From contig OZ244776.1 of NCBI GenBank assembly GCA_965219515.1, forward strand, positions 1,364,001-1,428,000: a DNA stretch of 64,000 bases, in the 5' to 3' direction. This document shows, piece after piece, positions 8,922 through 16,895 of the stretch. Below the pieces are notes generated by a model that ran no database searches, was not told where the DNA came from, and was given only the letters and a program-made list of their open reading frames with translations. Every line of letters begins with the position of its first letter. The stretch's first letter is position 1. The DNA is from Ilyomonas sp965219515 (GTDB taxonomy: Bacteria; Bacteroidota; Bacteroidia; Chitinophagales; Chitinophagaceae). The position numbers were made by a program, and so were the translations under genes.

Positions 8922-9542
8922 TTATGGATTCAAAACCATTTGCGCATTAAACAATGTACTATGCAAATCTGCTTTTTTGCAAACGCCGTTTACATAATAA
9001 TATGTGTTGAAACCACCTTCCGGCAAATCAATTCCGTAACTATGATTTTGCAGTTTTTGAATATTAATTTTCTTCTGGTAATAATTTGAATATACTTCTG
9101 CTACATCAAGCGGTTCTTTAAAATACAGCATCGAAAAATCGTAATGTATAAATTTTTCTATTAGCTTTCCTTCTTTTTTGTCATCTGTAACAATATAAAA
9201 ACCATCGCCGGCTTTTGTTTGTTTATTCGCCCGCGGCTTATCGTTTACAAAACGTTTTGATGATGATGCAACAAGATTTCCATTGTGATAATGCGCTTCT
9301 TCCAGCACTTTTACTTTTATATTCATTAGCATACGCGTTTCTATCACCGATGAAACAGCATAATAAATATCCTCCTTTGCATTACGCCGGCTAATTTGCA
9401 TTTGCCCGATGGTGTCGCCCTTATTAATAATATTATAGCTTACAACTTTTTGCTGCGCAAACAAAAGCGAACCCAACAGCCAGTTAAAAATGAAAGATAA
9501 AAAAATCACTTTGCTTTTATATTTTACAGAGATGAATTGCAT
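8922..9542 (-). CDS. Secreted protein of unknown function (possibly DUF6134-like)
   Basis: The 206-residue protein starts with a signal peptide: a basic N-terminus, then a hydrophobic core (VIFLSFIFNWLLGSLL) ending at FAQQ. Only one ATG is usable. The mature part is predicted to be beta-rich (YNIINKGDTIGQMQISRR, VSSVIETRMLMNIKVKVLEEAHY, GGFNTYYYVNGVC), with no catalytic motif that I can name. The pattern resembles DUF6134-type periplasmic proteins of Bacteroidota, but that is a weak guess. It ends 5 nt from the MutS-like gene in convergent orientation, and its upstream region is the long gap before pyrG. Confidence 0.7.
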   Translation of the reverse strand: MQFISVKYKSKVIFLSFIFNWLLGSLLFAQQKVVSYNIINKGDTIGQMQISRRNAKEDIYYAVSSVIETRMLMNIKVKVLEEAHYHNGNLVASSSKRFVNDKPRANKQTKAGDGFYIVTDDKKEGKLIEKFIHYDFSMLYFKEPLDVAEVYSNYYQKKINIQKLQNHSYGIDLPEGGFNTYYYVNGVCKKADLHSTLFNAQMVLNP

Positions 9543-9941
9543 AATAGTAAAAATGATAATGTTGGTTAAAAGTTGCGATGCCTGCTTATCAGAGGCGCAA
9601 AGAACACCAATCGCTGCACCAATGGTATCCTGTTTTTATGCAAAAAACAAGTGCTTAAAAAAATTTTACATTTCATTCTTTTTTACTTTCAGGTTCCCAA
9701 ACTTACTGTTTTAGGGCAATGCAGAAATATTACGGATAAAATAAGAATCTCTCTTATCCACATTTTAAACACCACATTTCGCTTGTGTGCAAATTATCGT
9801 AGGTTTGTATGACCTCCGCATATAAGTAAGACCACAGGAATCTAAAAATTCCGGTCAGTGCAACCGGTCACCGAAAGTTCTCTTTTCAGAAATTTTACAA
9901 CAGTTTTTACCACAAAAATGATCTGAATAAAACCATAATTT
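9543..9941. other. 399-bp intergenic region between divergent genes
   Basis: No open frame with coding character was found. It holds AT-rich sequence, the start region of the minus-strand secreted protein and a candidate pyrG promoter at 9800-9807. The about 130 nt between that element and the pyrG ATG contain no run of Cs near a start and no clear hairpin, so reiterative-transcription control of the Bacillus pyrG kind is not evident. Confidence 0.5.
9800..9807 (+). promoter_or_regulatory. Candidate -7 promoter element upstream of pyrG
   Basis: TAGGTTTG fits TAnnTTTG exactly; a TTG lies 14 nt upstream (shorter than the usual spacing). The implied leader to ATG 9942 is about 130 nt. Confidence 0.4.
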
Positions 9942-11594
9942 ATGGCTAAATATATTTTTGTTACCGGGGGCGTAACCAGCAGTTTGGGAAAAGGCATTAT
10001 TGCGGCATCGCTGGCAAAACTGTTGCAGTCGCGCGGTTTCCGCGTTACCATTCAAAAATTTGACCCGTATATTAACATTGATCCTGGTACTCTTAATCCG
10101 TATGAACACGGTGAATGTTATGTAACCGAAGACGGCGCCGAAACCGATCTTGATCTGGGGCATTATGAGCGATTTTTAAACATCTTCACTTCGCAGGCAA
10201 ACAATGTTACCACCGGCCGCATCTACCAAACGGTCATCAACCGCGAAAGAGAAGGCGCTTTTCTGGGTAAAACGGTACAGGTAATTCCGCATATTACCGA
10301 TGAAATCAAGCGCCGCATGTTGTTGCTGGGCAATGACGGCAGGTTTGATATTGTGATTACCGAAATTGGCGGCACCGTTGGCGATATTGAAAGTCTTCCC
10401 TTCATTGAAGCGGTGCGGCAAATTCAGTGGGAACTGCCCGATGATGATGTGGTTGTCATTCACCTTACACTCATTCCTTACCTGAAAGCGGCAAAAGAAT
10501 TAAAGACAAAACCAACGCAGCACAGTGTAAAAATGCTGAGTGAAACCGGCGTTCATCCTGATATTATCGTATGCAGAACGGAAGAACCGCTGGGAATAGA
10601 AATCAGGAGAAAAATTGCTTTGTTCTGTAATGTAAAAATTGATGCCGTAATAGAAGCGATGGATGCTTCTACCATTTATGAAGTACCGTTGCTGATGCTG
10701 CGCGAAAAATTAGATGTGTATTGTTTAAAAAAACTGGGCATTTCTATTTTTCCCGAACCGCAGTTAGACAAATGGAAAAGTTTTTTAGACCGCCTGAAAT
10801 ATCCGAAAAGTAAAATCACAATCGGGCTTATCGGCAAATACATTGAGCTTCAGGATGCATATAAATCTATCCTGGAAAGTTTTATTCATGCAGGTTCGGT
10901 GAACGAAGTAAAGGTGCAGGTAGTTGATGTGCACAGCGAATACATTAACAAAGATAATGTAGCTGAAAAACTGCATGGTTTGGATGGCTTGCTGGTTGCG
11001 CCGGGGTTTGGCAACCGCGGTATTGAAGGTAAAATAACAGCGGTGCAATATGCCCGTGAGCATGGCTTGCCTTTCTTTGGCATTTGTCTGGGTATGCAAA
11101 TGGCGGTAATAGAATTTGCGCGTAATGTTTTGGGGCTTCGCAAAGCGCACTCAACCGAAATGGACGTTGCCACCGCCGACCCGGTAATTAATATGATGGA
11201 GATGCAGAAAAAAATTAAGATGATGGGTGGCACCATGCGTTTGGGCGCGTATCCGTGCGTGATAAAACCAGGCACATTGGCTGAAAAAATTTACAAGGAA
11301 TCGCGCATTACAGAACGGCATCGTCATCGTTACGAATTCAACAGCGATTACCTGGAACAATTTGAAGAGAAAGGCATGATCGCAAGCGGCATTAACCCCG
11401 ATACGAATTTGGTTGAAATTATGGAAATTCAGGAACACCCGTTTTTTATCGGCGTGCAATATCACCCCGAATTAAAAAGCACGGTTGAAAGACCGGCGCC
11501 TTTGTTTGTAGATTTTGTTGCCGCTGCCAAAAAATACAATGAGGAACGTTTTTCGGTTAAGATGCCTTCGTTACAAACGGAAGCCGTTAACTGA
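9942..11594 (+). CDS. pyrG: CTP synthase
   Basis: The 550-residue protein converts UTP to CTP with glutamine and ATP, the last step of de novo pyrimidine nucleotide synthesis. The N-terminal synthase domain starts with the invariant IFVTGGVTSSLGKG block and contains DPYINIDPGTLNPYEHGE and EIGGTVGDIES. The C-terminal class I glutamine amidotransferase domain has catalytic Cys382 in GICLGMQ and the HPE triad motif near residue 507 (GVQYHPELKS). The length is normal for the family. ATG 9942 directly precedes the conserved N-terminus. The gene stands alone, followed by a strong terminator. Confidence 0.98.
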   Translation: MAKYIFVTGGVTSSLGKGIIAASLAKLLQSRGFRVTIQKFDPYINIDPGTLNPYEHGECYVTEDGAETDLDLGHYERFLNIFTSQANNVTTGRIYQTVINREREGAFLGKTVQVIPHITDEIKRRMLLLGNDGRFDIVITEIGGTVGDIESLPFIEAVRQIQWELPDDDVVVIHLTLIPYLKAAKELKTKPTQHSVKMLSETGVHPDIIVCRTEEPLGIEIRRKIALFCNVKIDAVIEAMDASTIYEVPLLMLREKLDVYCLKKLGISIFPEPQLDKWKSFLDRLKYPKSKITIGLIGKYIELQDAYKSILESFIHAGSVNEVKVQVVDVHSEYINKDNVAEKLHGLDGLLVAPGFGNRGIEGKITAVQYAREHGLPFFGICLGMQMAVIEFARNVLGLRKAHSTEMDVATADPVINMMEMQKKIKMMGGTMRLGAYPCVIKPGTLAEKIYKESRITERHRHRYEFNSDYLEQFEEKGMIASGINPDTNLVEIMEIQEHPFFIGVQYHPELKSTVERPAPLFVDFVAAAKKYNEERFSVKMPSLQTEAVN

Positions 11595-11622
11595 ATTTAA
11601 ATCTTACAAACATTATCATAAC

Positions 11623-11661
11623 AGAAGCCGGCGATTTTATTCGTTGGCTTCTTTTTTGTTT
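11623..11661 (+). terminator. Rho-independent terminator of pyrG
   Basis: A 12-bp stem with two G-T pairs (11623-11634 with 11641-11652) closes a 6-nt loop and runs into TTTTTTGTTTTT, 28 nt after the pyrG stop. Confidence 0.85.
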
Positions 11662-11697
11662 TTATATTAACATTGATTATCAATAAAATTGAAATGT

Positions 11698-11874
11698 ATG
11701 AAAACGAATAACGGTGTAAAACAAACGACAAGCAAGGCAACCACGCATCAGAACAGAGCGGAAAACAAAGACAATCTCGACAGCCGCAAAAACGAGGAGT
11801 TTATCATTAAAGGCGACGACATAACGCACAACAAAAAAAAACACGAAAGCGAGAATAAAAAGAAAGGTAATTAA
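11698..11874 (+). CDS. Small hydrophilic protein, unknown function
   Basis: From ATG 11698 the frame gives 58 residues (MKTNNGVKQTTSK...). A TTG three codons earlier is less likely. The protein is almost free of hydrophobic residues, highly charged and probably unstructured, with a short conserved-looking core (NRAENKDNLDSRKNEEFIIKGDDITHN) and a Lys-rich end. Small proteins of this look are common in Chitinophagaceae; no function is known to me. It lies 77 nt before the DUF6496-like gene on the same strand. Confidence 0.6.
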   Translation: MKTNNGVKQTTSKATTHQNRAENKDNLDSRKNEEFIIKGDDITHNKKKHESENKKKGN

Positions 11875-11951
11875 TTGTTGCATCTGCGATTGATGTGGCA
11901 GATAATTTGAGTGATTTTTGTACATTATTTACCAATCATTCAACTTATATT

Positions 11952-12197
11952 ATGGCAAATTATTCTAAAAAAGCAAGCGAAAAAGTGCAGGAAGAAATGC
12001 ACGAAATGAAAGAAGGAAAACTGAAAATCGGCAATAGCAATAAAAAGGTAACCAATCCGAAACAGGCAATCGCCATCGGTTTATCGGAAGCCCGTAAGGA
12101 AGGCGCCAAAGTGCCGAAACCACCTAAAAAAGTGGCAGCAAAAAAAGCCGTCGCTAAAAAGGCATCGCCAAAGAAATCAGCTAAAAAAAGCAGTTGA
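11952..12197 (+). CDS. DUF6496-type small protein with histone-H1-like Lys/Ala tail
   Basis: I chose ATG 11952 (81 residues, MANYSKKASEKV); the frame extends upstream, but without similarity. Residues 1-50 carry the DUF6496 pattern (KASEKVQEEMHEMKEGKLK, NPKQAIAIGLSEARKEGAKVP). The last 28 residues are a PKK/AKK-rich tail like the C-terminus of histone H1. The tail suggests nonspecific nucleic-acid binding, which is inference. A strong terminator follows. A second Lys/Ala-rich gene lies at 23310. Confidence 0.8.
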   Translation: MANYSKKASEKVQEEMHEMKEGKLKIGNSNKKVTNPKQAIAIGLSEARKEGAKVPKPPKKVAAKKAVAKKASPKKSAKKSS

Positions 12198-12228
12198 TTT
12201 TTTTCTTTGCAGAATAATAACATAACAC

Positions 12229-12268
12229 AAAGCCCTTCTTTACAGCAGTAAGAAGGGCTTTTTATTTT
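12229..12268 (+). terminator. Rho-independent terminator
   Basis: A 12-bp perfect stem (12229-12240 with 12250-12261, AAAGCCCTTCTT arm) closes a 9-nt loop and runs into TTTATTTTA. It ends the DUF6496-like gene. Confidence 0.88.
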
Positions 12269-12287
12269 AAAAAACGAAAGAAGATTT

Positions 12288-12653
12288 ATGTTACAAATTA
12301 TAAACGATGTTCCCAATAACGCAGTTGCAGCAAAAGCAAAAAGCACCATAAAAAAGGATAATTATGACAGCTTACTAATGCCAGGACTTAACGCATAAGC
12401 TGCCAAAGCAAATACGCTTAATTTTTTAATGCTGTTAGAAACCGATGGCAGCAATTTTACCATCGGCACGTGGTGGGACGATATAAAAGCCGGATTAAAA
12501 AATATCGGCAGATGGCACCGTATCGCCATTGTTACCAACCAAAAAGCGGTGCGTACCTTTACCGATGCTTTCAGCAAAATATTTCCCGGCGAGTTTAAAG
12601 GTTTGTCATTATCAGAACTGGATGAAGCGAAATTATGGGTTAGCAGCAAATAA
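12288..12653 (+). pseudogene. SpoIIAA-like (STAS/SEC14) protein gene with in-frame stop at codon 37
   Basis: From ATG 12288 the frame reads MLQIINDVPNNAVAAKAK... to MPGLNA, then TAA at 12396-12398. The same frame continues without a gap (AAKANTLNFLMLLETDG, GTWWDDIKAGLKNIGRW, HRIAIVTNQKAVRTFTD, FPGEFKGLSLSELDEA) to a stop at 12651. Both halves together match the usual ~120-residue SpoIIAA-like family that is common in Bacteroidota. A single T-to-A change from TTA (Leu) would give the stop. The 3' part could restart at ATG 12429 (74 residues), but it would lack the first strands of the fold. A sequencing error cannot be excluded. Function in the family is unclear. Confidence 0.75.
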
Positions 12654-12681
12654 TGTTTTATCATACAAAAATTGATTTTTT

Positions 12682-12730
12682 AAAAGCAGAATCGCCTTGC
12701 AAATGCAGAGCGATTCTGCTTTTACTTTTC
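12682..12730. terminator. Bidirectional terminator between convergent genes
   Basis: A 14-bp perfect stem (12682-12695 with 12710-12723, AAAAGCAGAATCGC arm) closes a 14-nt loop. T-rich sequence follows on the plus strand, and TTTT then A-rich sequence on the minus strand. It separates the SpoIIAA-like remnant from the minus-strand oxidoreductase. Confidence 0.8.
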
Positions 12731-12749
12731 AATCACAACGAAAAAGTTG

Positions 12750-14078
12750 TTACGCTTCTTTTTTAGGCGCCGTTCCTCTGAAAGCATCAATCTTATCTAT
12801 CCGTTCCAGGTCAACCTGTTTTCCTTCTTTTGCGCTTTGGTAAATGGCTTCCATAATTTTCTGATCCTGCAAACCTTCCTCGCCCGGTGTGTAAGGCGTT
12901 TGATTGTTAATGATGCAATCGGCAAAATGATCCATCTGCGGCGCAAACTGATCTTTATCAGGAATAGCCGGATGATGCTTAAACAAATTATTTCCCTCCG
13001 CGTATTCACCTTCAATCATCAGTCCTTTGTAGCGAAACGCCGGATCTAAACCCATAGCTGCGCCTTTATCGGTAGCGCATCTGTAACGTCTTGTTTCGTG
13101 CACGCCATAAGAAGTTGAACAATTTGCCAGCGCCCCACTTGGGAAACCCATTTGCCAAAGCACGGCTTCTTCTACTTCTTTAAACCGCGGATCGTTTGGC
13201 GTGCTGTATGTTGTGGCTTTTACCCACAATGGTTCTTCGCCCAGCAAATAGCGCGTTGTGTTAAGGCAATACAAACCGATATCGGGCAGAGAACCGCCAC
13301 CGGCCAGTTTTTTGTTCAGCCGCCATTGCGTTGGGTCGCCAATGTTTTGGGTGTTTACCATTTCTATCAGCTTCGTATTTCCTTTTTCTTTATTGCGCAC
13401 CCAGTCTTTTACAAAACCATTTTTCGGTTCGTATTGTATGCGATAGGCAATCATCAGTTTTACACTGGCTTTCTGGCAGGCATCAATCATATTCTGCGCT
13501 TCTTTCGACGAATTCGCCATTGGTTTTTCGCAGAGTACATGTTTTCCTGCTTTGGCAGAGCGCATTACATATTCTTCGTGCATGCCGTTTGGTAAAACAA
13601 TATAAACAGCCTGCACTTCCTTATTATCTTTAATGCTGTCGTAATTCTGATAATTGTAAATGTTTTTCGGATTCAAACCATATTGCGCAGCCACGTTTGC
13701 CGCTTTATCTGCCTCGCCGCTTACAAGCGCCACCAGTTTCGATTTTTTGCATTGCGTAATGGCAGGAAGTATCTGGTTTAACGTTAAATGACCCAAACCG
13801 ATTATGGCATAGCCAATTCTGTTATCCGGCTTCATATAGGTTGGCACCGGCGGTTTTTCCTGCTCGGAAGGATCGTCTAAAGATGGAAGTTTAATTTGGG
13901 TGGGTTCGGGCAGCGGAGAATTTTTGCTTGTTTGCGCTTCTGAAGAGTTGGCATACAAAATTCCGCCTGCTATACCCGTTGCTATCATTCCTTTCCCGGC
14001 GCTGCTGATAAACGATCTTCTGTCCCAGCCTTTCATTGGCACGGGCATACAATCGCCGCTTACATTCATTTGTTTCAT
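12750..14078 (-). CDS. Gfo/Idh/MocA oxidoreductase with Tat signal (glucose-fructose oxidoreductase-like)
   Basis: The 442-residue protein begins with a twin-arginine signal (DRRSFISSAGKG, then a hydrophobic run to SSEAQ), so it should be exported folded with its NAD(P) bound. The Rossmann motif is YAIIGLGHLTLNQILPA, and the EKP motif is LCEKPMANSSKEA. The family motif GGGSLPDIGLYCLNTTRYLLGEEP is typical of exported glucose-fructose oxidoreductase-like proteins. Substrate is unknown. A proline-rich linker lies between signal and domain. It stands alone, with a bidirectional terminator at its 3' end. Confidence 0.88.
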   Translation of the reverse strand: MKQMNVSGDCMPVPMKGWDRRSFISSAGKGMIATGIAGGILYANSSEAQTSKNSPLPEPTQIKLPSLDDPSEQEKPPVPTYMKPDNRIGYAIIGLGHLTLNQILPAITQCKKSKLVALVSGEADKAANVAAQYGLNPKNIYNYQNYDSIKDNKEVQAVYIVLPNGMHEEYVMRSAKAGKHVLCEKPMANSSKEAQNMIDACQKASVKLMIAYRIQYEPKNGFVKDWVRNKEKGNTKLIEMVNTQNIGDPTQWRLNKKLAGGGSLPDIGLYCLNTTRYLLGEEPLWVKATTYSTPNDPRFKEVEEAVLWQMGFPSGALANCSTSYGVHETRRYRCATDKGAAMGLDPAFRYKGLMIEGEYAEGNNLFKHHPAIPDKDQFAPQMDHFADCIINNQTPYTPGEEGLQDQKIMEAIYQSAKEGKQVDLERIDKIDAFRGTAPKKEA

Positions 14079-14128
14079 AGGTTATTTTCTTTGCGAAGTA
14101 TTGTGTTAAAAATTATACCACAGTTTTT

Positions 14129-14223
14129 ATGTAAGATGTGAGATATGCCATGAACGATGTTTATTTATCCTGCACCGGCAAAACCTATCTTTCATCTTAC
14201 ACCTTTCGTCTTACATCTTACAT
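14129..14223. repeat. Short inverted-repeat element with CTTACAT words
   Basis: An exact 11-bp inverted repeat (14129-14139 ATGTAAGATGT and 14213-14223 ACATCTTACAT) flanks about 73 bp. The right side repeats the word TCTTACA three times (ATCTTACAC, GTCTTACAT, ATCTTACAT). It fills the divergent intergenic space and ends 8 nt before ATG 14232. Confidence 0.65.
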
Positions 14224-14231
14224 TTGCCCTG

Positions 14232-15230
14232 ATGAGCTATTTCAGTGCATTTAAAAATGTTTGGAAAGAAATCAGGCAGCAGAAGCGATTCAACAAATCG
14301 TTTCTGATTCCGTATCTGAACGAACTGGAACTGAAATACAACGGCGCTTTTGAACCCGAACAAAAAAATAAAATCATCCATTACTACGGCTTGTTCATTA
14401 CTTCGTTTTTATGCAGCAGCTACAAGCGATTGTATGGCGAAACATTAAGTGAGGAAGAAAGAAAGCGCGCTACATTGTTTGGCATCTTAACACCGGTTGG
14501 CGATGATTTGTTTGACATTGATAAATTAGACATTGAAAGCATTTATCACATTACGTTTCAACCCGAAACATTTTCGGCTACCACATTTTCTGCTTATGTT
14601 GCCAAAGAAATTCAAACCTATTTACTTTATAACACGCCGCATACAAACGAATATCTGCTTGCATCGGCCGATGTGCTGAATATTCAGGCGGAAACCGGTA
14701 AGCAAACCGACAAAAACATTTCCCCAAACGAGCTGAGACGCATCACTTATACCAAAGGCGCCGTATCGGTTGTTATTTATCATCAATGTCTTGATAAAAC
14801 CGCTTCGGAGCCAATGCTTGATGCTTTATTTTATATCGGGAGCCTTTACCAGTTGGGAAACGATTTGTTTGATTTGTATAAAGACGTGCGCGATAATATT
14901 TATACCTTGATAAACACCTGCACCAATTATAAGCTTTTTAAACAGCAGTTTATAAAGCGCGTACGCACACAGAATGAAAAGATTATGGCGTTGCCTTATG
15001 ACGAAAAGAACAAGAGAGAATTTTGCATTGTAATCAACACAATCAATGCGCGCAGCATGGTTGCCATCAATCAGTTTATACGAATGCAGAAAAAAACGGT
15101 GCAGCCCGTTAACTGGTGGAAGCGGCAACGAAAAGAGATGATTGTTGACATGGAAAATCCTTTAAATATCATTCGCTGGCTGTATTATATTTATACATTG
15201 CCAAAACTGTCTAAGGCAAAAGACAAATGA
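14232..15230 (+). CDS. Class I isoprenoid-synthase-like all-alpha protein
   Basis: I chose ATG 14232 (332 residues, MSYFSAFKNVWKEI); the frame upstream is translated repeat sequence. The protein looks all-helical and has two acid motifs placed as in class I terpene/isoprenyl synthases. One is DDLFD at residues 91-95 (a DDxxD form), and the other is NDLFDLYKD at 210-218, which fits NDxxDxxKD, close to the NSE metal-binding triad. An ITYTKGAVSVV helix lies just before the second motif. These motifs bind Mg-diphosphate in the family. Substrate and product are unknown, and overall similarity to a named enzyme is not visible. The stop overlaps the next start by 4 nt (ATGA), implying coupled translation. 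No signal peptide, so cytoplasmic. Confidence 0.65.
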   Translation: MSYFSAFKNVWKEIRQQKRFNKSFLIPYLNELELKYNGAFEPEQKNKIIHYYGLFITSFLCSSYKRLYGETLSEEERKRATLFGILTPVGDDLFDIDKLDIESIYHITFQPETFSATTFSAYVAKEIQTYLLYNTPHTNEYLLASADVLNIQAETGKQTDKNISPNELRRITYTKGAVSVVIYHQCLDKTASEPMLDALFYIGSLYQLGNDLFDLYKDVRDNIYTLINTCTNYKLFKQQFIKRVRTQNEKIMALPYDEKNKREFCIVINTINARSMVAINQFIRMQKKTVQPVNWWKRQRKEMIVDMENPLNIIRWLYYIYTLPKLSKAKDK

Positions 15231-16399
15231 TGCGAAAACACATTACCTTCTGTTTCTTGTTTTTCGGTTTATATGTCTCTGTTACGGCGCAGCAAACCGA
15301 TACGGCGCTTATATCTCAACTTATCAATGATATTGCCGGTATTCAAACCGATAAAAACGGAAAAGACTTTTACGCAGGCATGTTTCCCTCCTATCGCGAA
15401 TGCGGCGGAAGTCCGCACAATTATCAGCCCGATAATAATATTTTTTATACTGCGGTATCGGTTTTTGCGCTAAAAAATATGTTGCCTGATGTAAGCAGTG
15501 AAAATCAAAAAAAAATAAATGACATCATTACAAAAGCGGTTTCATGTTATCATTTATACCGTAACAAAAATGGTTTTCCATTTTACAGCTTTTGGGCCAA
15601 TCAGGATGTAATTATGCCGCATACGCTCATTTTTCAATATCTGAAAACCGTGTTCGGGCAAAGCGAAGATGCCGATGACAGCGTAATGGCATTGATGGGA
15701 TTGGATAATAGCGACAGCGATAACATTACACTAAAAAAAAGAATGATTGAAACGGCAAACGGTTCCCGGAAAAAAATTATTTCAACATTCAGAAAATATA
15801 GAAATCTGCCCGCTTATTCTACCTGGGTTGGCTATCGCATGCCGGTAGATTTTGATTTGGGCGTGCATTGCAATGAACTGTATTTTATGCTGGAAAAAAA
15901 ATTGCCATTGGTAAAACAGGACAGCGCAACTATAACCGTTATAAAACAAATGATTGCCGGCCGTTATTACATAACAGCTCCCGTTTATGTTTCGCCTTAT
16001 TATGTAAAGTCTTCCGTTTTATTGTATCACATTGCAAGGCTGATGGGACAATTTTCAATTGTAGAATTAGATGCTCACAAACCGCAGTTGATACGGGATA
16101 TCAAACAGCAGTTGTTGGTGTCTGATAATATAATGGATCAGATTATTTTACGAACCTCGTTGTTGCGCCTTGGCGATACCGCTCCGCAACTGCCGGTGTT
16201 TACCATACCGGAATTTGAAAAAAGCAATCAAAGCGATTTTGTTTTTTTTCAGGCGCGCGCCGCCTTCTCCTATCCTACTCCGCTGAAGCAGATATTTCTT
16301 CACTGGAGCTATATTTACTATTATTTTTATTGCCCGGCGTATTACAAAATTCTGTGGCTTGAATACCTGATCGAAAAACAAAAACGCATCAAAAAATAA
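15227..16399 (+). CDS. Exported alpha-helical protein with class II terpene-cyclase-like DxDD motif
   Basis: The 390-residue protein starts with a signal peptide (MMRKHITFCFLFFGLYVSVTAQ), so export is expected. Spaced helices with a GFPFYSFW block precede EDADDSVMAL; D148-A-D150-D151 is a DxDD motif with the S-V-M context seen in class II cyclases (DxDD-T-A-M). The fold could be an alpha/alpha barrel like squalene-hopene cyclase, but the protein is shorter than those enzymes and no QW repeats are evident. Aspartate-rich DADD turns also occur in unrelated alpha/alpha toroid proteins, so activity is unproven. It is translationally coupled to the class I-like gene upstream and lies 10 nt before msrC. 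Confidence 0.6.
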   Translation: MMRKHITFCFLFFGLYVSVTAQQTDTALISQLINDIAGIQTDKNGKDFYAGMFPSYRECGGSPHNYQPDNNIFYTAVSVFALKNMLPDVSSENQKKINDIITKAVSCYHLYRNKNGFPFYSFWANQDVIMPHTLIFQYLKTVFGQSEDADDSVMALMGLDNSDSDNITLKKRMIETANGSRKKIISTFRKYRNLPAYSTWVGYRMPVDFDLGVHCNELYFMLEKKLPLVKQDSATITVIKQMIAGRYYITAPVYVSPYYVKSSVLLYHIARLMGQFSIVELDAHKPQLIRDIKQQLLVSDNIMDQIILRTSLLRLGDTAPQLPVFTIPEFEKSNQSDFVFFQARAAFSYPTPLKQIFLHWSYIYYYFYCPAYYKILWLEYLIEKQKRIKK

Positions 16400-16409
16400 T
16401 TTTTGCAAC

Positions 16410-16895
16410 ATGGCAGAAGACTTAACAATTGCCACCGGCACCAAAGAAGAGCAATACAAGGCATTGCTTCCGCAGATAAAGGCGCTGATAGAAGGCGAAA
16501 CAGATTTAATTGCAAACCTGGCTAACATTTGCGCAGCATTAAAAGAACAGTTTAACTGGCTGTGGGTTGGCTTTTATCTGGTAAAACAAAACGAACTTGT
16601 ATTAGCGCCGTTTCAAGGTCCGGTAGCTTGTACGCGAATCAAAAAAGGTCGTGGTGTGTGCGGGGTAAGCTGGCAGCAGCAGCAAACACTGATGGTGGCT
16701 GATGTAGAGCAATTTCCGGGGCACATTGCCTGCAGCAGCGCATCGCGTTCTGAAATTGTTGTGCCTGTTATTCGAAACGGCGAAGTGCTTGGTGTACTTG
16801 ATGTTGACAGCGAATATCTGAATCATTTTGATGATACTGACAGGCAATATCTGGAAGCCATTGTAGCGATGATCTCTGTTACTCAACATGCGTAA
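16410..16895 (+). CDS. msrC: Free methionine-(R)-sulfoxide reductase (GAF domain)
   Basis: The 161-residue protein is a single GAF domain. The three cysteines needed by fRMsr enzymes are present with the spacing of the E. coli protein (Cys74, Cys84, Cys108, intervals 10 and 24), in VACTRIKKGRGVCG and HIACSSAS. The enzyme reduces free L-methionine-R-sulfoxide in the cytoplasm with thioredoxin. The start ATG 16410 follows the previous gene by 10 nt. The 3' end overlaps the convergent DUF502 gene by 17 bp. Confidence 0.92.
   Translation: MAEDLTIATGTKEEQYKALLPQIKALIEGETDLIANLANICAALKEQFNWLWVGFYLVKQNELVLAPFQGPVACTRIKKGRGVCGVSWQQQQTLMVADVEQFPGHIACSSASRSEIVVPVIRNGEVLGVLDVDSEYLNHFDDTDRQYLEAIVAMISVTQHA

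Noticed and set aside
13152..13595. 147-codon open frame antisense to the Tat-exported oxidoreductase
   Set aside because: Lies inside a conserved gene and shows no motif.
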